The translations under genes were made by a program, and so were the position numbers. The notes under the pieces were generated by a model. That model did no database searches and was not told the origin of the DNA. It saw only the letters and a list, made by a program, of their open reading frames with translations. From Yersinia ruckeri ATCC 29473 (GTDB taxonomy: Bacteria > Pseudomonadota > Gammaproteobacteria > Enterobacterales > Enterobacteriaceae), in assembly GCF_000754815.1 (NCBI RefSeq), contig NZ_KN150747.1, positions 2,015,908-2,079,907 of the forward strand: 64,000 bases of DNA, in the 5' to 3' direction. This document shows, in pieces, positions 36,683 to 46,150 of the stretch. The number at the start of each line of letters is the position of its first letter. Position 1 is the stretch's first letter.

Positions 36683-38050
36683 TTAAGCCAGAGCCTGGCG
36701 GCGGACATTTAGCACATCGGTGCGGGTAATCAAGCCAAGGAATTGCTCCCCGTCCAGCACGATAGCCACATGTCCTTGATCGAAGGTTGAGAGTAAGTCA
36801 GCGTAACTTGCTTCTTTTTGTAAGGTTTTCACTTGCTGCGTCATCGCCTCGCTGGTTGGTAAATTGAAATGGCTGGCATTTTCCTGCACCTTATTGAGCA
36901 GGTCCCACTCGTCAATCAGGCCAACCACTCGTTCGTTTTCCAGCACCGGTAATTGGGAAATATCGTAAAGACGCATGCGCGCGTGTACTACTGCTAGTGA
37001 ATCATTCGGTGAAACCGAAACGGTGGCACCTGTCTGATGGCTGTAGGTAATGTAATCGCGCAGATCGCCGTGTTGAGTGCGAGCCAGCAAACCCTGTTCC
37101 AGTAACCAGTAGTCGTTAAACATTTTTGAGAGATATTTATTGCCGCTATCGCAGACGAAAGTGACCACTCGTTTAGGTTCAGTTTGTTCTTGGCAATAGC
37201 GCAGAGCCGCCGCCAGCAGCGTTCCGGTAGAAGAACCGGCCAGTACGCCTTCTTGTTGCAGTAAGCGGCGGGCAGTAGTAAAGGCTTCAGCATCATCAAT
37301 TTGATAGGATTTGGTTACCAATGAGAAATTACTGAGCGGGGGGATAAAGTCTTCGCCAATACCTTCTACCAGCCAGCTCCCAGCTTCACCGATGCGAGCT
37401 TTCATCACATAATCGGCCAGAATAGATCCAGCCGGATCGGCCAAAACAAACTCAGTGTTGGGGGAGATTTCGGTGAAATACTGGCTTAAACCGCTGAGTG
37501 TTCCACTGGAACCGACGCCAACGACGATGGCATCGACCTGACCTTCCATTTGTTCGAATAGTTCCGGGCCGGTGGTAGTGCGGTGGATCGCAGGATTGGC
37601 TGGATTATTAAATTGGTCAATATAAAACGAACCGGGTATTTCCTGAGCCAAACGCAGCGCGTAATCCTGATAATACGCCGGGTGACCTTTACCGACGTCG
37701 GAGCGGGTGAGTAGCACTTGAGCACCCAACGCCCGCAGATGGAAGATCTTTTCTTGGCTCATCTTATCCGGCACAACCAATACCAGTTTGTAACCTTTTA
37801 CTGCCGCGACCAATGCCAGACCCAAGCCGGTATTACCGGCCGTAGCCTCGATAATGGTGCCGCCTGGCTGTAGGTGACCGTCATGTTCGGCCTGCGTAAT
37901 CATAGATAACGCCACACGATCTTTAATCGAACCGCCAGGATTTTGATTTTCTAATTTAACGAACAACTGGCAAAGGCCAGTATCAAAATGCGTTAATTCC
38001 AGCAGAGGTGTGTGGCCAATAAGATCGATAACCGAACGTGGGATTGCCAT
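36683..38050 (-). CDS. Cystathionine beta-synthase with C-terminal CBS domain pair
   Basis: 455 aa. The N-terminal fold-type II PLP domain carries the lysine at Lys43 (NPGGSIKDR) and the phosphate-binding TAGNTGLGLA and GSSTGT loops; the C-terminal tandem CBS domains (about 335-450) are regulatory in eukaryotic CBS. The overall architecture matches CBS rather than cysteine synthase CysK/CysM, which lack CBS domains. It probably condenses serine or O-acetylserine with homocysteine. It is the first gene of a two-gene operon with the lyase and gives the organism a methionine-to-cysteine route that E. coli lacks. Confidence 0.9.
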   Translation of the reverse strand: MAIPRSVIDLIGHTPLLELTHFDTGLCQLFVKLENQNPGGSIKDRVALSMITQAEHDGHLQPGGTIIEATAGNTGLGLALVAAVKGYKLVLVVPDKMSQEKIFHLRALGAQVLLTRSDVGKGHPAYYQDYALRLAQEIPGSFYIDQFNNPANPAIHRTTTGPELFEQMEGQVDAIVVGVGSSGTLSGLSQYFTEISPNTEFVLADPAGSILADYVMKARIGEAGSWLVEGIGEDFIPPLSNFSLVTKSYQIDDAEAFTTARRLLQQEGVLAGSSTGTLLAAALRYCQEQTEPKRVVTFVCDSGNKYLSKMFNDYWLLEQGLLARTQHGDLRDYITYSHQTGATVSVSPNDSLAVVHARMRLYDISQLPVLENERVVGLIDEWDLLNKVQENASHFNLPTSEAMTQQVKTLQKEASYADLLSTFDQGHVAIVLDGEQFLGLITRTDVLNVRRQALA

Positions 38051-38441
38051 AATAGCTCACGAATCCAAAAGAATGAGTAAACAATGACCGAATCATAGCC
38101 CTAGTTTCTTAGTCACTAAAAATAACAAATAACCTTCTTATATTTCTTTTTGTTATATGAACGGGGGGTTTTAAGATGCTTGGGTGCTTAGATGGCTGGC
38201 GGTATAGACATTGAGATGTTTAGCTGTGTGGCCGTTAAAGTGGAGTGAAGCGTAAATAAGCGCAAAACATCACCCCATTAGTGCGGTTATCGGATAGATT
38301 TAAAGGAGGTATGAGTTTTTGACCCAGTTAAGATCTCTATCTCAGTGAAAAAGTGCGATTTTTCGCTAATTGGATAACAACTTAGTTTTGGGAATACCGC
38401 TTATTTCCGATTATTTGCAAGGATACTCTGGCGACCTCATG
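38051..38441. promoter_or_regulatory. Divergent intergenic region between the CBS gene and dacC
   Basis: 391 bp with no supported gene. It must contain the promoters for the transsulfuration operon (minus strand) and dacC (plus strand). An AAAGGAGGT at 38305-38313 abuts an ATG that opens a frame of only a few codons. I could not identify operator sequences. Confidence 0.5.
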
Positions 38442-39644
38442 ATGAAATATACAATCTCCTCCAAGCTAAAAAATGTCACTTTCAGTGCTGGTTTATTGCT
38501 ATTGACGATGCCTGCCGTCAGAGCGGCAGACGAGCAACCGGCGCCTCCTATTGATGCCAAAGCTTATGTCTTGATGGACTTTAACAGTGGCAAGATACTG
38601 ACGCAGGGTAACGCCGATCAGCGTCTGGATCCGGCGAGTCTGACAAAAATCATGTCCAGTTATGTGATTGGTCAGGCGATCAAAGCTGGCAAAGTTCATC
38701 CTGACGACATGGTGACGGTAGGTAAAGATGCCTGGGCGACCGGTAACCCGGTGCTGCGTGGTTCGTCATTAATGTTTTTGAAACCGGGTGATCAGGTAAA
38801 ACTTCTGGATCTGAATAAAGGTATTGTTATTCAGTCAGGTAATGATGCCAGCATCGCGTTGGCTGATTATATTGCCGGTAGTCAGGACAGTTTTGTCGGG
38901 CTGATGAACAACTATGCGAAAGCGCTGGGGTTGGATAATACTCACTTCCTGACGGTACATGGCCTGGATGCTGAAGGGCAATATAGCACGGCGCGTGATA
39001 TGGCGGTGCTGGCGCAGGCTTTGATTCGCGATGTGCCGGAAGAATATGCATTACATAAAGAGAAAGAGTTTACCTTTAACAATATCCGCCAGATAAACCG
39101 TAACCGCCTGTTATGGAATACTAATCTCAATGTCGATGGTGTAAAAACCGGCCATACCGCCGGAGCTGGACATAATCTGGTGGCATCGGCTACCGATGGC
39201 CCAATGCGTTTGATTTCCGTGGTTTTGGGGGCACCGAGCGATCGAGTTCGTTTTAGTGAGAGTGAGAAGCTATTGAGCTGGGGATTCCGTTTTTATGAAA
39301 CGGTTGTGCCAATTAAAACCGATAAGGCATTTGTTACGCAGAAAGTCTGGTTTGGCGATATTGGGCAGGTGGATTTAGGTGTTGCTCAGAATGCGGCTAT
39401 TACCATTCCCAAAGGGCAAATGAAAAACCTGAAAGCCAGCTACAAACTGGACTCAACCGAGTTGCGAGCACCATTAGCCAAACATCAGAAAGTGGGTGTC
39501 ATCGATTTTCAGTTGAATGGTAAAAGTATTGAACAGCGTCCGCTGGTGGTGATGAACGAAGTGAAAGAGGGCGGTTTCTTCAGCCGTATGTGGGATTTCG
39601 TGATGATAAAATTCAGTCAATGGTTTGGCGGTATTTTCGCTTAG
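38442..39644 (+). CDS. dacC: D-alanyl-D-alanine carboxypeptidase DacC (PBP6)
   Basis: Removes the terminal D-Ala from peptidoglycan pentapeptides in the periplasm. The ATG at 38442 gives 400 aa as in E. coli DacC; another ATG sits one codon earlier and the frame extends to 38370. A signal peptide (about 1-28, ending VRA-AD) precedes the penicilloyl serine transferase domain with SLTK (66-69), SGN (132-134) and KTG (235-237). The C-terminal amphipathic anchor [19 protein letters not shown] is typical of DacC rather than DacD. Synteny agrees: dacC, deoR and ybjG are neighbours in E. coli too. Confidence 0.88.
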   Translation: MKYTISSKLKNVTFSAGLLLLTMPAVRAADEQPAPPIDAKAYVLMDFNSGKILTQGNADQRLDPASLTKIMSSYVIGQAIKAGKVHPDDMVTVGKDAWATGNPVLRGSSLMFLKPGDQVKLLDLNKGIVIQSGNDASIALADYIAGSQDSFVGLMNNYAKALGLDNTHFLTVHGLDAEGQYSTARDMAVLAQALIRDVPEEYALHKEKEFTFNNIRQINRNRLLWNTNLNVDGVKTGHTAGAGHNLVASATDGPMRLISVVLGAPSDRVRFSESEKLLSWGFRFYETVVPIKTDKAFVTQKVWFGDIGQVDLGVAQNAAITIPKGQMKNLKASYKLDSTELRAPLAKHQKVGVIDFQLNGKSIEQRPLVVMNEVKEGGFFSRMWDFVMIKFSQWFGGIFA

Positions 39645-39672
39645 TTCTCGAATAAATAGTCGTTAAATAAAC

Positions 39673-39708
39673 AACAGGGCCGTTGATAACTACGGCCCTG
39701 TTTTATTT
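39673..39708. terminator. Bidirectional terminator between dacC and sdaB
   Basis: An 11-bp stem, AACAGGGCCGT (39673-39683) with ACGGCCCTGTT (39692-39702), is followed by TTATTT. It separates converging genes. Confidence 0.85.
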
Positions 39709-39747
39709 CAGTTTGGTTGATGACCGATCAATTTATTAATAGAATCA

Positions 39748-41115
39748 TCAATCACATGGCACGATTTTAATTGCCAGACCACCGCGGGAAGTTTCACGGT
39801 ACTTGGCGTTCATGTCTTTACCCGTTTCGTACATGGTTTCGATCACTTTATCCAAACACACGGTCGGCTCGCTGGTACGGCGCAGGGCCATACGGGCTGC
39901 GTTAACTGCCTGAACGGCGGAGATAGCGTTACGTTCGATACAAGGAACCTGAACCTGTCCGGCTACGGGATCGCAGGTCAGACCCAAATTGTGTTCCATC
40001 GCAATTTCTGCGGCGATACACACCTGTGCCGGGCTGCCGCCCATCAGTTCGGCCAATCCTGCGGCTGCCATGGAACAGGCTACGCCGACTTCCCCCTGAC
40101 AACCGACTTCAGCTCCGGAAATGGAAGCGTTCATTTTATATAACGCACCAATGACGCCGGAAACCAAGAAGAAGCGACTGTAAGAGTTTTCATTCACCGG
40201 ACGGATAAACTTATCGTAATACGCCAGCACAGCCGGAATAATGCCACAGGCCCCGTTAGTGGGAGCCGTCACGACTCGGCCTCCGGCGGCATTCTCTTCG
40301 TTAACTGCCAACGCGAACATATTGATCCAGTCGACAACCATCATTGGATCGGTGTTGTTTTTATCGTTGGTCACCAACATGCGACGCAACGCTGCGGCGC
40401 GGCGCGGGATACGCATTGGGCCAGGTAATAAACCTTCGGTATTGATACCGCGTTCGATACCGTTTTTCATCACTTCCCAAATGGCGGCAAAGTGAGCGTT
40501 AAGCGCTTCTTTGGTGTGTAGTGCCAACTCATTTTGCAGCACCAGACCGGATAGCGACAGACCGGTATCTTTACAGTGTTTCTGCAAATCACGGGCATAA
40601 TTGAACGGATAAGGTACCGAAATCTCGTTGCTGTCTGCTTTACCAAAATTTTCTTCATCAACGATAAAACCACCGCCGATAGAGTAATAGGTTTTACTGA
40701 ACAACAGATTATCATTGGCAAAGGCACTGATAGTCATGCCATTTTCGTGCAGCGGCAAGTTGGTTTCGCGAAAATTCATTCCCCCTTGCAGCGGGAAATC
40801 CACTTCATGCGCGCCATTTGCCAACAGTAGACGTTCGCGGTGCTCAACATCGCGGATAAATTCCGGAATGCTATCGATATCAACACTATCCGGCAGATTT
40901 CCCGCCAAACCCATGATAATGGCGATATCGGTATGGTGACCTTTACCGGTCAAAGACAAAGAACCGTAAACATCAACGGCAATTCGGGTGATGGCAGAAA
41001 GATGCCCAAGCTTGATCAAGTCATCGGTAAACAGCTTGCCAGCCTTCATCGGGCCGACGGTGTGGGAGCTGGAAGGACCAATACCAATCTTAAAAATGTC
41101 AAAGACGCTGACCAT
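39748..41115 (-). CDS. sdaB: L-serine dehydratase (deaminase), 4Fe-4S type
   Basis: Converts L-serine to pyruvate and ammonia. 455 aa, equal to E. coli SdaB, with which it agrees over its length. The small domain starts SVFDIFKIGIGPSSSHTVGPM and the large domain holds the cysteines for the oxygen-labile cluster, including those in NGACGIIPAV and the GLTCDPVAGQVQVPC segment near the C-terminus. It is downstream of the serine transporter gene sdaC on the same strand, separated by 163 bp rich in hairpins. Confidence 0.95.
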   Translation of the reverse strand: MVSVFDIFKIGIGPSSSHTVGPMKAGKLFTDDLIKLGHLSAITRIAVDVYGSLSLTGKGHHTDIAIIMGLAGNLPDSVDIDSIPEFIRDVEHRERLLLANGAHEVDFPLQGGMNFRETNLPLHENGMTISAFANDNLLFSKTYYSIGGGFIVDEENFGKADSNEISVPYPFNYARDLQKHCKDTGLSLSGLVLQNELALHTKEALNAHFAAIWEVMKNGIERGINTEGLLPGPMRIPRRAAALRRMLVTNDKNNTDPMMVVDWINMFALAVNEENAAGGRVVTAPTNGACGIIPAVLAYYDKFIRPVNENSYSRFFLVSGVIGALYKMNASISGAEVGCQGEVGVACSMAAAGLAELMGGSPAQVCIAAEIAMEHNLGLTCDPVAGQVQVPCIERNAISAVQAVNAARMALRRTSEPTVCLDKVIETMYETGKDMNAKYRETSRGGLAIKIVPCD

Positions 41116-41178
41116 ATACTCGCCTCCTTAGTGTTAAAGGCGTTAATTATGAAAGTGCTTACATTACCGTGGTAGTAG

Positions 41179-41204
41179 AAGCCGGTACGATCGCACCGGC
41201 TTTT
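41179..41204. terminator. Hairpin between sdaC and sdaB
   Basis: AAGCCGGT pairs with ACCGGCTT over an 8-nt loop. Two more inverted repeats follow (TGTGC..GCACA near 41230 and TGGCCAG..CTGGCCA near 41250). They may terminate part of the sdaC transcripts or process the mRNA, lowering sdaB expression. Confidence 0.55.
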
Positions 41205-41278
41205 GATGCATTAATTCTGCGGCTTACTGTGCATTGGCACAGTGAGCTTGGCCAGCTTGGAACACTGGCCAGACAGGA

Positions 41279-42571
41279 TTATTTAAACAGGCTGAACAGG
41301 ATTGCAGAGATTGCAATCAGACCCATAATCACAACGAATACGTTACTGATGTGACCACTGTATTTGCGCATTGCTGGAACTTTATGAATGGCATACATCG
41401 GCATCAGGAACAGAATCATTGCGATAACCGGGCCACCCAGCGTTTCGATCATGCCCAAGATACTTGGGTTCAGAGTCGCAACAATCCAGGTAGACACTAG
41501 CATGAACAGTGCAGTCAGACGGTTCAGTTTGTCACCATTGATGGTTTTGCCACGGCTACGCAGAGACTTGATCACGATACCGTTGAAACCTTCACGCGCG
41601 CCAAGGTAGTGGCCGAGGAAAGATTTGGTAATAGCGATAAAGGCAATAACCGGTGCCATATAGGCAATCATTGGTGTATTAAAGTGGTTAGCCAGATAAG
41701 ACAGAATAGAAATGTTCTGTGCTTTGGCTTCCATCAGATCTGCCGGAGACAGGCTCAGTACGCAGCTGAATACGAAGAACATCACGGTCAGAACCATCAT
41801 GATGTGGCTGTATGCCAGAATGCGTGAGCATTTCTTCTCGGCGTCTTGGCCGTATTCTTCGCGTTTTGCTACAGCAAATGCAGAGATGATAGGGGAGTGG
41901 TTGAATGAGAACACCATCACTGGGATAACCAGCCACAGCGTCATTAACATACCATTGCCTACGCCATTACCGTCGAGAGACAGATTCTGGAAGATTGCGC
42001 TGCTCCAGTTTGGAATCAGGTACACCGCCAACAGCATCAGTACCGCAACAAACGGGAATACCAGAACGCTCATCGCCTTAACGATGAAATGTTCACCGAA
42101 ACGAACAATACCCATCAGGCCAACGATCAGAATCAGGGACAAAATTGCCCGAGGTGGTGACGGCAGGTGCATTTGGTGGGTAATAAAGCTATCAACGGTG
42201 TTAGTGATAGCAACGCTGTACACCAACAGAATAGGGTAGATAGCAAAGAAGTAAAGCAGGGTAATCAGTTTACCCGCGCCAACACCAAAGTGTTCTTCAA
42301 CAACTTCGGTGATATCTTCACCAGGATTTTTACCTGACAGCACAAAACGGCACAGGCCGCGGTGAGCAAAGAAAGTCATCGGGAAGGCGATGATAGCCAT
42401 CACGATTAATGGCAGTAGGCCACCGATACCGGCGTTGATAGGCAGGAAGAGTACACCTGCGCCGATGGCAGTGCCGTATAGACCCAGCATCCACATGGTG
42501 TCGCTTTTACGCCAGGTGCTGGTAGAGGTTTTTCCCGTGGAGGCAATGGTGCTGGTTTGAGTAGTGTCCAT
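41279..42571 (-). CDS. sdaC: Serine transporter SdaC
   Basis: Proton-coupled serine importer of the HAAAP amino acid permease family, about eleven membrane helices. The ATG at 42571 (GGAGACC upstream) gives 430 aa, close to E. coli SdaC (429), and begins METTQ-like ([11 protein letters not shown]); the frame extends seven codons upstream. [19 protein letters not shown] near residue 26 is the first helix signature. It is the first gene of the sdaC-sdaB unit, and its promoter lies in the long AT-rich region to its right. Confidence 0.95.
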   Translation of the reverse strand: MDTTQTSTIASTGKTSTSTWRKSDTMWMLGLYGTAIGAGVLFLPINAGIGGLLPLIVMAIIAFPMTFFAHRGLCRFVLSGKNPGEDITEVVEEHFGVGAGKLITLLYFFAIYPILLVYSVAITNTVDSFITHQMHLPSPPRAILSLILIVGLMGIVRFGEHFIVKAMSVLVFPFVAVLMLLAVYLIPNWSSAIFQNLSLDGNGVGNGMLMTLWLVIPVMVFSFNHSPIISAFAVAKREEYGQDAEKKCSRILAYSHIMMVLTVMFFVFSCVLSLSPADLMEAKAQNISILSYLANHFNTPMIAYMAPVIAFIAITKSFLGHYLGAREGFNGIVIKSLRSRGKTINGDKLNRLTALFMLVSTWIVATLNPSILGMIETLGGPVIAMILFLMPMYAIHKVPAMRKYSGHISNVFVVIMGLIAISAILFSLFK

Positions 42572-43806
42572 AAAGGTCTCCGATTTGAACACGAAATTAA
42601 AATCCGAAAGTTAAATATCTGTCAGTGCGTTATTAAGTCGCCTAATCAGATGATAAATTCAGTCAAAGTGATGCGTTTTAAATCATATCTGGTTGTTATT
42701 GGGTTCCCGTGGCAGTGCAAATTACCTGAAGCCGTAAAATAAAATTTAATCCGCGTTGAGTAATGACTCTGCTCTCTGCCGATATTTTTGTGATTCTAAT
42801 GCGTACCCTAGTTTTTGCTGGCGGCAAGATAGCGATTCATAGTGAAAAGTACCGTGATCATGCTCCCAAATGCAGAATAAATGCCAATAAAGCTAGTTGT
42901 TATGTATTTATATCTAATTGTTACAATAATGTTTGGTGTTTTGTCCTGTTAATCACGTGATAAAGGATAAAAACCCATTTCCTAATTCCGGTTGGCTACA
43001 GCCAATAACTTAGTGACTACCCATTATATCTTGCGTGGCAATATATTTTAACCTGCGTTTTGAATCTAGCGAAAATCGATACTTTATTGACAAAAATCAT
43101 TATGTCAAAATAACAAAACTTAATTAACATTATGATTTATAGCTAATAATGTTGTTTTTTTATTTAAGTGTATATGTATTGATATTTATCACGGACACTA
43201 ACGAGTGTTTGTTATATAAACAAATTACTGGCTGAGTAAAAAGGTCAGAAAGATACAAGCTCTATCAATTTATCATGTTTAAAATATGGATATCAGACTT
43301 ATTTGTCATATGAAAGTTCGATAAGTTACTTTTGTCTGACAATATAAATCGACACTTTTTATCGGTGAAATGTGACGGTTAGTAATAAATGTTAAAATAA
43401 TTTACTTTTAAAATTGCTTGCCTGAACATTTAATAAGCAGTTCTAAAAAGAGAAGTGCTTTTTTTATAAGCAATAGCTATTAACCTTAAATTTAAAATGG
43501 TTATTTCATTATCGAGTTATTGTTACAAAAAACAATTCCGCTCTGAAAGATAAACTGCGTTACTACTTTTATTCTTGATGTCCATTCTACTTATGTCTGC
43601 TGGGTCAAAAAATAGACGCTTTGTTATCGATTCGGTACCCATTCCGAATAGGGCTAAAAATCTTAACGGGGTCGGTTTTGTGGTGAGAGGTAGGCTTAGA
43701 TGGCGTTACCGGTTATCCAATAAATAACCGGCAAGCAGATTTTCAGCCGAGAGCCAGCGGAAAGCCTGCCAAGGGAAACGACCGGAAAAATCGTCCGAAT
43801 ACTGTT
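42572..43806. other. 1.2-kb AT-rich non-coding region between sdaC and deoR
   Basis: I find no convincing protein gene on either strand. It contains the sdaC promoter region at its left end, a cluster of AT-rich palindromes around 43195-43222 (ACACT-AACG-AGTGT, then TTGTT-ATATA-AACAA) and a candidate + strand terminator at 43435-43465. A hairpin CCGGTTAT..ATAACCGG near 43709-43731 lies just after deoR. Such a long gap in a dense genome suggests complex regulation, an sRNA or a lost gene. Confidence 0.55.
43435..43465 (+). terminator. Orphan rho-independent terminator candidate, possible sRNA 3' end
   Basis: AAGCA (43435-43439) and TTCT pair with AGAA and TGCTT (43456-43460), with one internal G-G mismatch, and the stem runs into seven T (43459-43465). 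No gene on the + strand precedes it within the gap, so it may end an unannotated small RNA. Confidence 0.4.
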
Positions 43807-44571
43807 CTAGTAGTATGTTTTTATGCCATTTTCAGCAAAGAAGTCGCTGAACGATTTATCCGGCTGGCGGTCAGTGACCAAGGCGTCAAATAACGTCAGT
43901 GAGCCGATACTAGCGGGTTTGATTTGGCCAAATTTACTGTGATCAACGACCAGTATTTTATGTTGTGACTTCTCCAGAGCCTGTTGTTTCCAGGGGAGTT
44001 CATCGAAATTAAAGCAGGTTACGCCATAGCGGGGAGAAATCCCTGCGGTCGAAATAAAGGCCTTGTTCGGGCAGATATTGTCCAGTTCGTTGTGTTGGCC
44101 AATCGGCGTGAAGATATAGTTATTCGGCTTAAATTCTCCTCCACACAGAATCACCTTACAGTTTGGTTTATCTTGTAGTGAAAGGAAGGTGTTGAGGGAA
44201 TAGCAGATCGCGGTGAAGATCAGATCTTCCGCGATCTCATCGATGATGAGCGGAATAGTGGTTCCACAGTCAAAAAAGACCGTATCGTTTTCTTCAATCA
44301 GCTGCGCAGCCAGTTGACCAATACGTCGCTTTTCTTCCACCTGTTTTGCCTGTTGATCAGAAACAAAGTAGTTGTTGGCGTTATTAACCTTTGGATCCAT
44401 GACCACATAACCGCCAAGTAGGATAACGGCGGAAGGTTCAGCACTCAGATCTCGACGGATAGTCATTTCTGAAACTCGTAGCAAGCTGGCCGCATCTTTC
44501 AGATGGATCTTGTCAGAACGTTTTAATGCCTGAATCAGTTTATTAATACGTTCGGCGCGGCGAGTTTCCAT
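43807..44571 (-). CDS. deoR: Deoxyribose operon repressor DeoR
   Basis: Represses deoxyribonucleoside catabolism genes until deoxyribose-5-phosphate binds. 254 aa (252 in E. coli DeoR), agreeing along its length. The N-terminal HTH_DeoR domain has HLKDAASLLRVSEMTIRRDL at about 22-41; the C-terminal sugar-phosphate sensor domain carries DCGTT. It is 49 bp downstream of deoC, separated by a terminator-like hairpin, so it is probably transcribed partly by read-through from the deoC promoter. That would make the repressor subject to its own operators. Confidence 0.93.
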   Translation of the reverse strand: METRRAERINKLIQALKRSDKIHLKDAASLLRVSEMTIRRDLSAEPSAVILLGGYVVMDPKVNNANNYFVSDQQAKQVEEKRRIGQLAAQLIEENDTVFFDCGTTIPLIIDEIAEDLIFTAICYSLNTFLSLQDKPNCKVILCGGEFKPNNYIFTPIGQHNELDNICPNKAFISTAGISPRYGVTCFNFDELPWKQQALEKSQHKILVVDHSKFGQIKPASIGSLTLFDALVTDRQPDKSFSDFFAENGIKTYY

Positions 44572-44587
44572 TGACGGTTCCCAATAA

Positions 44588-44611
44588 AGTAAACCCGGCC
44601 TTAGCCGGGTT
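44588..44611 (-). terminator. Attenuating hairpin between deoC and deoR
   Basis: On the minus strand AACCCGGC, a 4-nt loop, and GCCGGGTT (44611-44592) form an 8-bp stem followed by TACTTTATT. The imperfect tail suggests partial termination before deoR. Confidence 0.65.
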
Positions 44612-44620
44612 AATAATCAT

Positions 44621-45292
44621 TTAGTAGCTGGACGCGGCCGCTTGCTGGCCAGAGACGATGGCTACACCTGAGCTGGTGCCAATTCGCGTTGCGCCAGCCA
44701 GAATCATTTTTTCAGCCGTGGCGCGGTCACGCACGGCACCCGATGCTTTCACGCCCATCTCTGGACCTACGGTGGCTCGCATCAATTTGACATGATCTTC
44801 ACGAGCACCGCCAGTGCTGAAACCAGTGGAGGTTTTCACAAACGCGACGTCAAGCTCGCGGCACATTTCGCAAACTTCAACGATTTGCTCATCGCTGAGT
44901 AGACAAGTTTCCAATATTACCTTCAATGGAATAGTGGCGCAAATACCACGCACGGCTTTGATATCCGCTTTAACTTCAGCTGATTTACCGCTTTTCAGCC
45001 AGCCGACGTTAATCACCATATCAATCTCTTGTGCACCAGCTTCAATGGCAGCTTGTGCTTCAAAGACTTTACTGGAAGTCAGGCCAGCACCCAAAGGGAA
45101 ACCGATAACCGAACAGACTTTCACCTCGCTACCCGCCAATTGGCTGGCTACCAGTGGGACATAACCGGAGTTTACACAAACGGCATAGAAGTGGTGTTGT
45201 TTGGCCTCTTCACACAGTTTGACGATCTGCGTGTCGGTTGCATCCATCGCCAACAGCGTGTGATCGATGTAATTAGCATAATTGATGGTCAT
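44621..45292 (-). CDS. deoC: Deoxyribose-phosphate aldolase, short form
   Basis: Cleaves deoxyribose-5-phosphate to glyceraldehyde-3-phosphate and acetaldehyde. At 223 aa it belongs to the shorter, widespread bacterial class rather than the 259-aa E. coli form. Catalytic residues are Asp91 (EIDMVIN), Schiff-base Lys153 (FVKTSTGF) and Lys182 (VKASGAV). It is not with deoABD here but next to the repressor gene deoR. Two DeoR-operator-like palindromes and a near-consensus promoter precede it. Confidence 0.94.
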   Translation of the reverse strand: MTINYANYIDHTLLAMDATDTQIVKLCEEAKQHHFYAVCVNSGYVPLVASQLAGSEVKVCSVIGFPLGAGLTSSKVFEAQAAIEAGAQEIDMVINVGWLKSGKSAEVKADIKAVRGICATIPLKVILETCLLSDEQIVEVCEMCRELDVAFVKTSTGFSTGGAREDHVKLMRATVGPEMGVKASGAVRDRATAEKMILAGATRIGTSSGVAIVSGQQAAASSY

Positions 45293-45330
45293 AGGAAATA
45301 TCCTTGGTTTAAGTAGATGACAGTATTAAT

Positions 45331-45346
45331 TGTTATAATAGTAACA
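45331..45346. promoter_or_regulatory. DeoR-type operator overlapping the deoC -10 box
   Basis: TGTTATAATAGTAACA keeps both outer TGTTA/TAACA arms of the E. coli DeoR operator TGTTAGAATTCTAACA. It covers the -10 element of the predicted deoC promoter, the right place for repression. Confidence 0.8.
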
Positions 45347-45363
45347 TCAAGTCAGATTGACAA
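45335..45363 (-). promoter_or_regulatory. Predicted deoC promoter
   Basis: Minus-strand TTGTCA (-35, 45363-45358) and TATTAT (-10, 45340-45335) are spaced by 17 bp. The start would be about 35-40 bp upstream of the deoC ATG. Confidence 0.7.
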
Positions 45364-45401
45364 CTAAAATGTCACCTTTTAAACATGTATTGGCTGACTA
45401 A

Positions 45402-45417
45402 TGTTATTTAAATAACA
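45402..45417. promoter_or_regulatory. Second DeoR-type operator upstream of deoC
   Basis: TGTTATTTAAATAACA is a perfect 16-bp palindrome with the same TGTTA/TAACA arms, 71 bp from the first operator. Paired sites suit looping or cooperative repression, as known for the E. coli deo operon. Confidence 0.7.
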
Positions 45418-45533
45418 TTTTTACGGGGTGATATGACAAATTAAGATGAGAAGTACATATAACTTATTGATTTTTATTTTTTCGCAGGAAGCGACACCGA
45501 CAGAGAATCTGCCGGTGAGAGGATGGCCGAAAG

Positions 45534-46139
45534 TCAGCTTTTTACCCAGCCTTTACTGATTGGGAAGGAGAAACAACGGTGATAAAGATGTGTTAATCCA
45601 GTTGAAATATTTTCACCAAACAGATTCCACAGTAGTTGAGAAAAAAGACACCCAACTATTGCCACCAAAAATGCCCCAACCATATCCAGCGGCCAATGCA
45701 CACCTAGATAAACTCGTGACCAAGCGATAGCAAGCCCGATAATCAGTAGAGTGACACCAGACCAAACCCGATGCCAACATAAGAAAGCCAGGGCAAAAGT
45801 GAAAATGGCAGTACCGTGATCGCTAGGAAAAGAGCTATCAGGGGCATGCGGTAAAAAGTTATAACCAAAACCTTCAACAAACGGACGATTATGTGGGAAT
45901 AGCATGCCAATACAAGCGGCAGAAAGCATAGCGAATACCAATGCGATGGCCGTTTTGCTCACGGCTTGACGCTGTAACGTCATTTGTTCCGTTGAACCCC
46001 AAAGCCAAAGTCCGACCATCAATAATGGAATAATGTTGATCAGATCTCTGGCAACAAAAGTGGCAAAGGCGATCGCCCACTCTGGTGAATGGGGGGTGGC
46101 GTTAATCAGAGAAAATAAAAAATGATTGAATTGTTCCAT
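45534..46139 (-). CDS. ybjG: Undecaprenyl-diphosphate phosphatase YbjG, PAP2 family
   Basis: Integral membrane phosphatase that recycles undecaprenyl pyrophosphate to the monophosphate at the periplasmic face. 201 aa (198 in E. coli YbjG) with high agreement. The three PAP2 motifs are present: HNRPFVE, SFPSDHG and SRVYLGVHWPLD. It sits in the conserved dacC-deoR-ybjG neighbourhood. A second PAP2 gene lies 11 bp upstream on the same strand, so both are probably co-transcribed. Confidence 0.93.
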   Translation of the reverse strand: MEQFNHFLFSLINATPHSPEWAIAFATFVARDLINIIPLLMVGLWLWGSTEQMTLQRQAVSKTAIALVFAMLSAACIGMLFPHNRPFVEGFGYNFLPHAPDSSFPSDHGTAIFTFALAFLCWHRVWSGVTLLIIGLAIAWSRVYLGVHWPLDMVGAFLVAIVGCLFSQLLWNLFGENISTGLTHLYHRCFSFPISKGWVKS

Positions 46140-46150
46140 TACTCAGTACC

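Noticed and set aside
38305-38325. AAAGGAGGT directly followed by ATG upstream of dacC
   Set aside because: Spacing is too short for initiation and the frame stops after three codons.
38442-39644. Assignment as dacD
   Set aside because: The C-terminal anchor and the dacC-deoR-ybjG neighbourhood fit dacC better, although the his-region location could suggest dacD.
43709-43731. CCGGTTAT..ATAACCGG hairpin after deoR as a terminator
   Set aside because: No T-tract on either strand; left as an unassigned inverted repeat in the gap.
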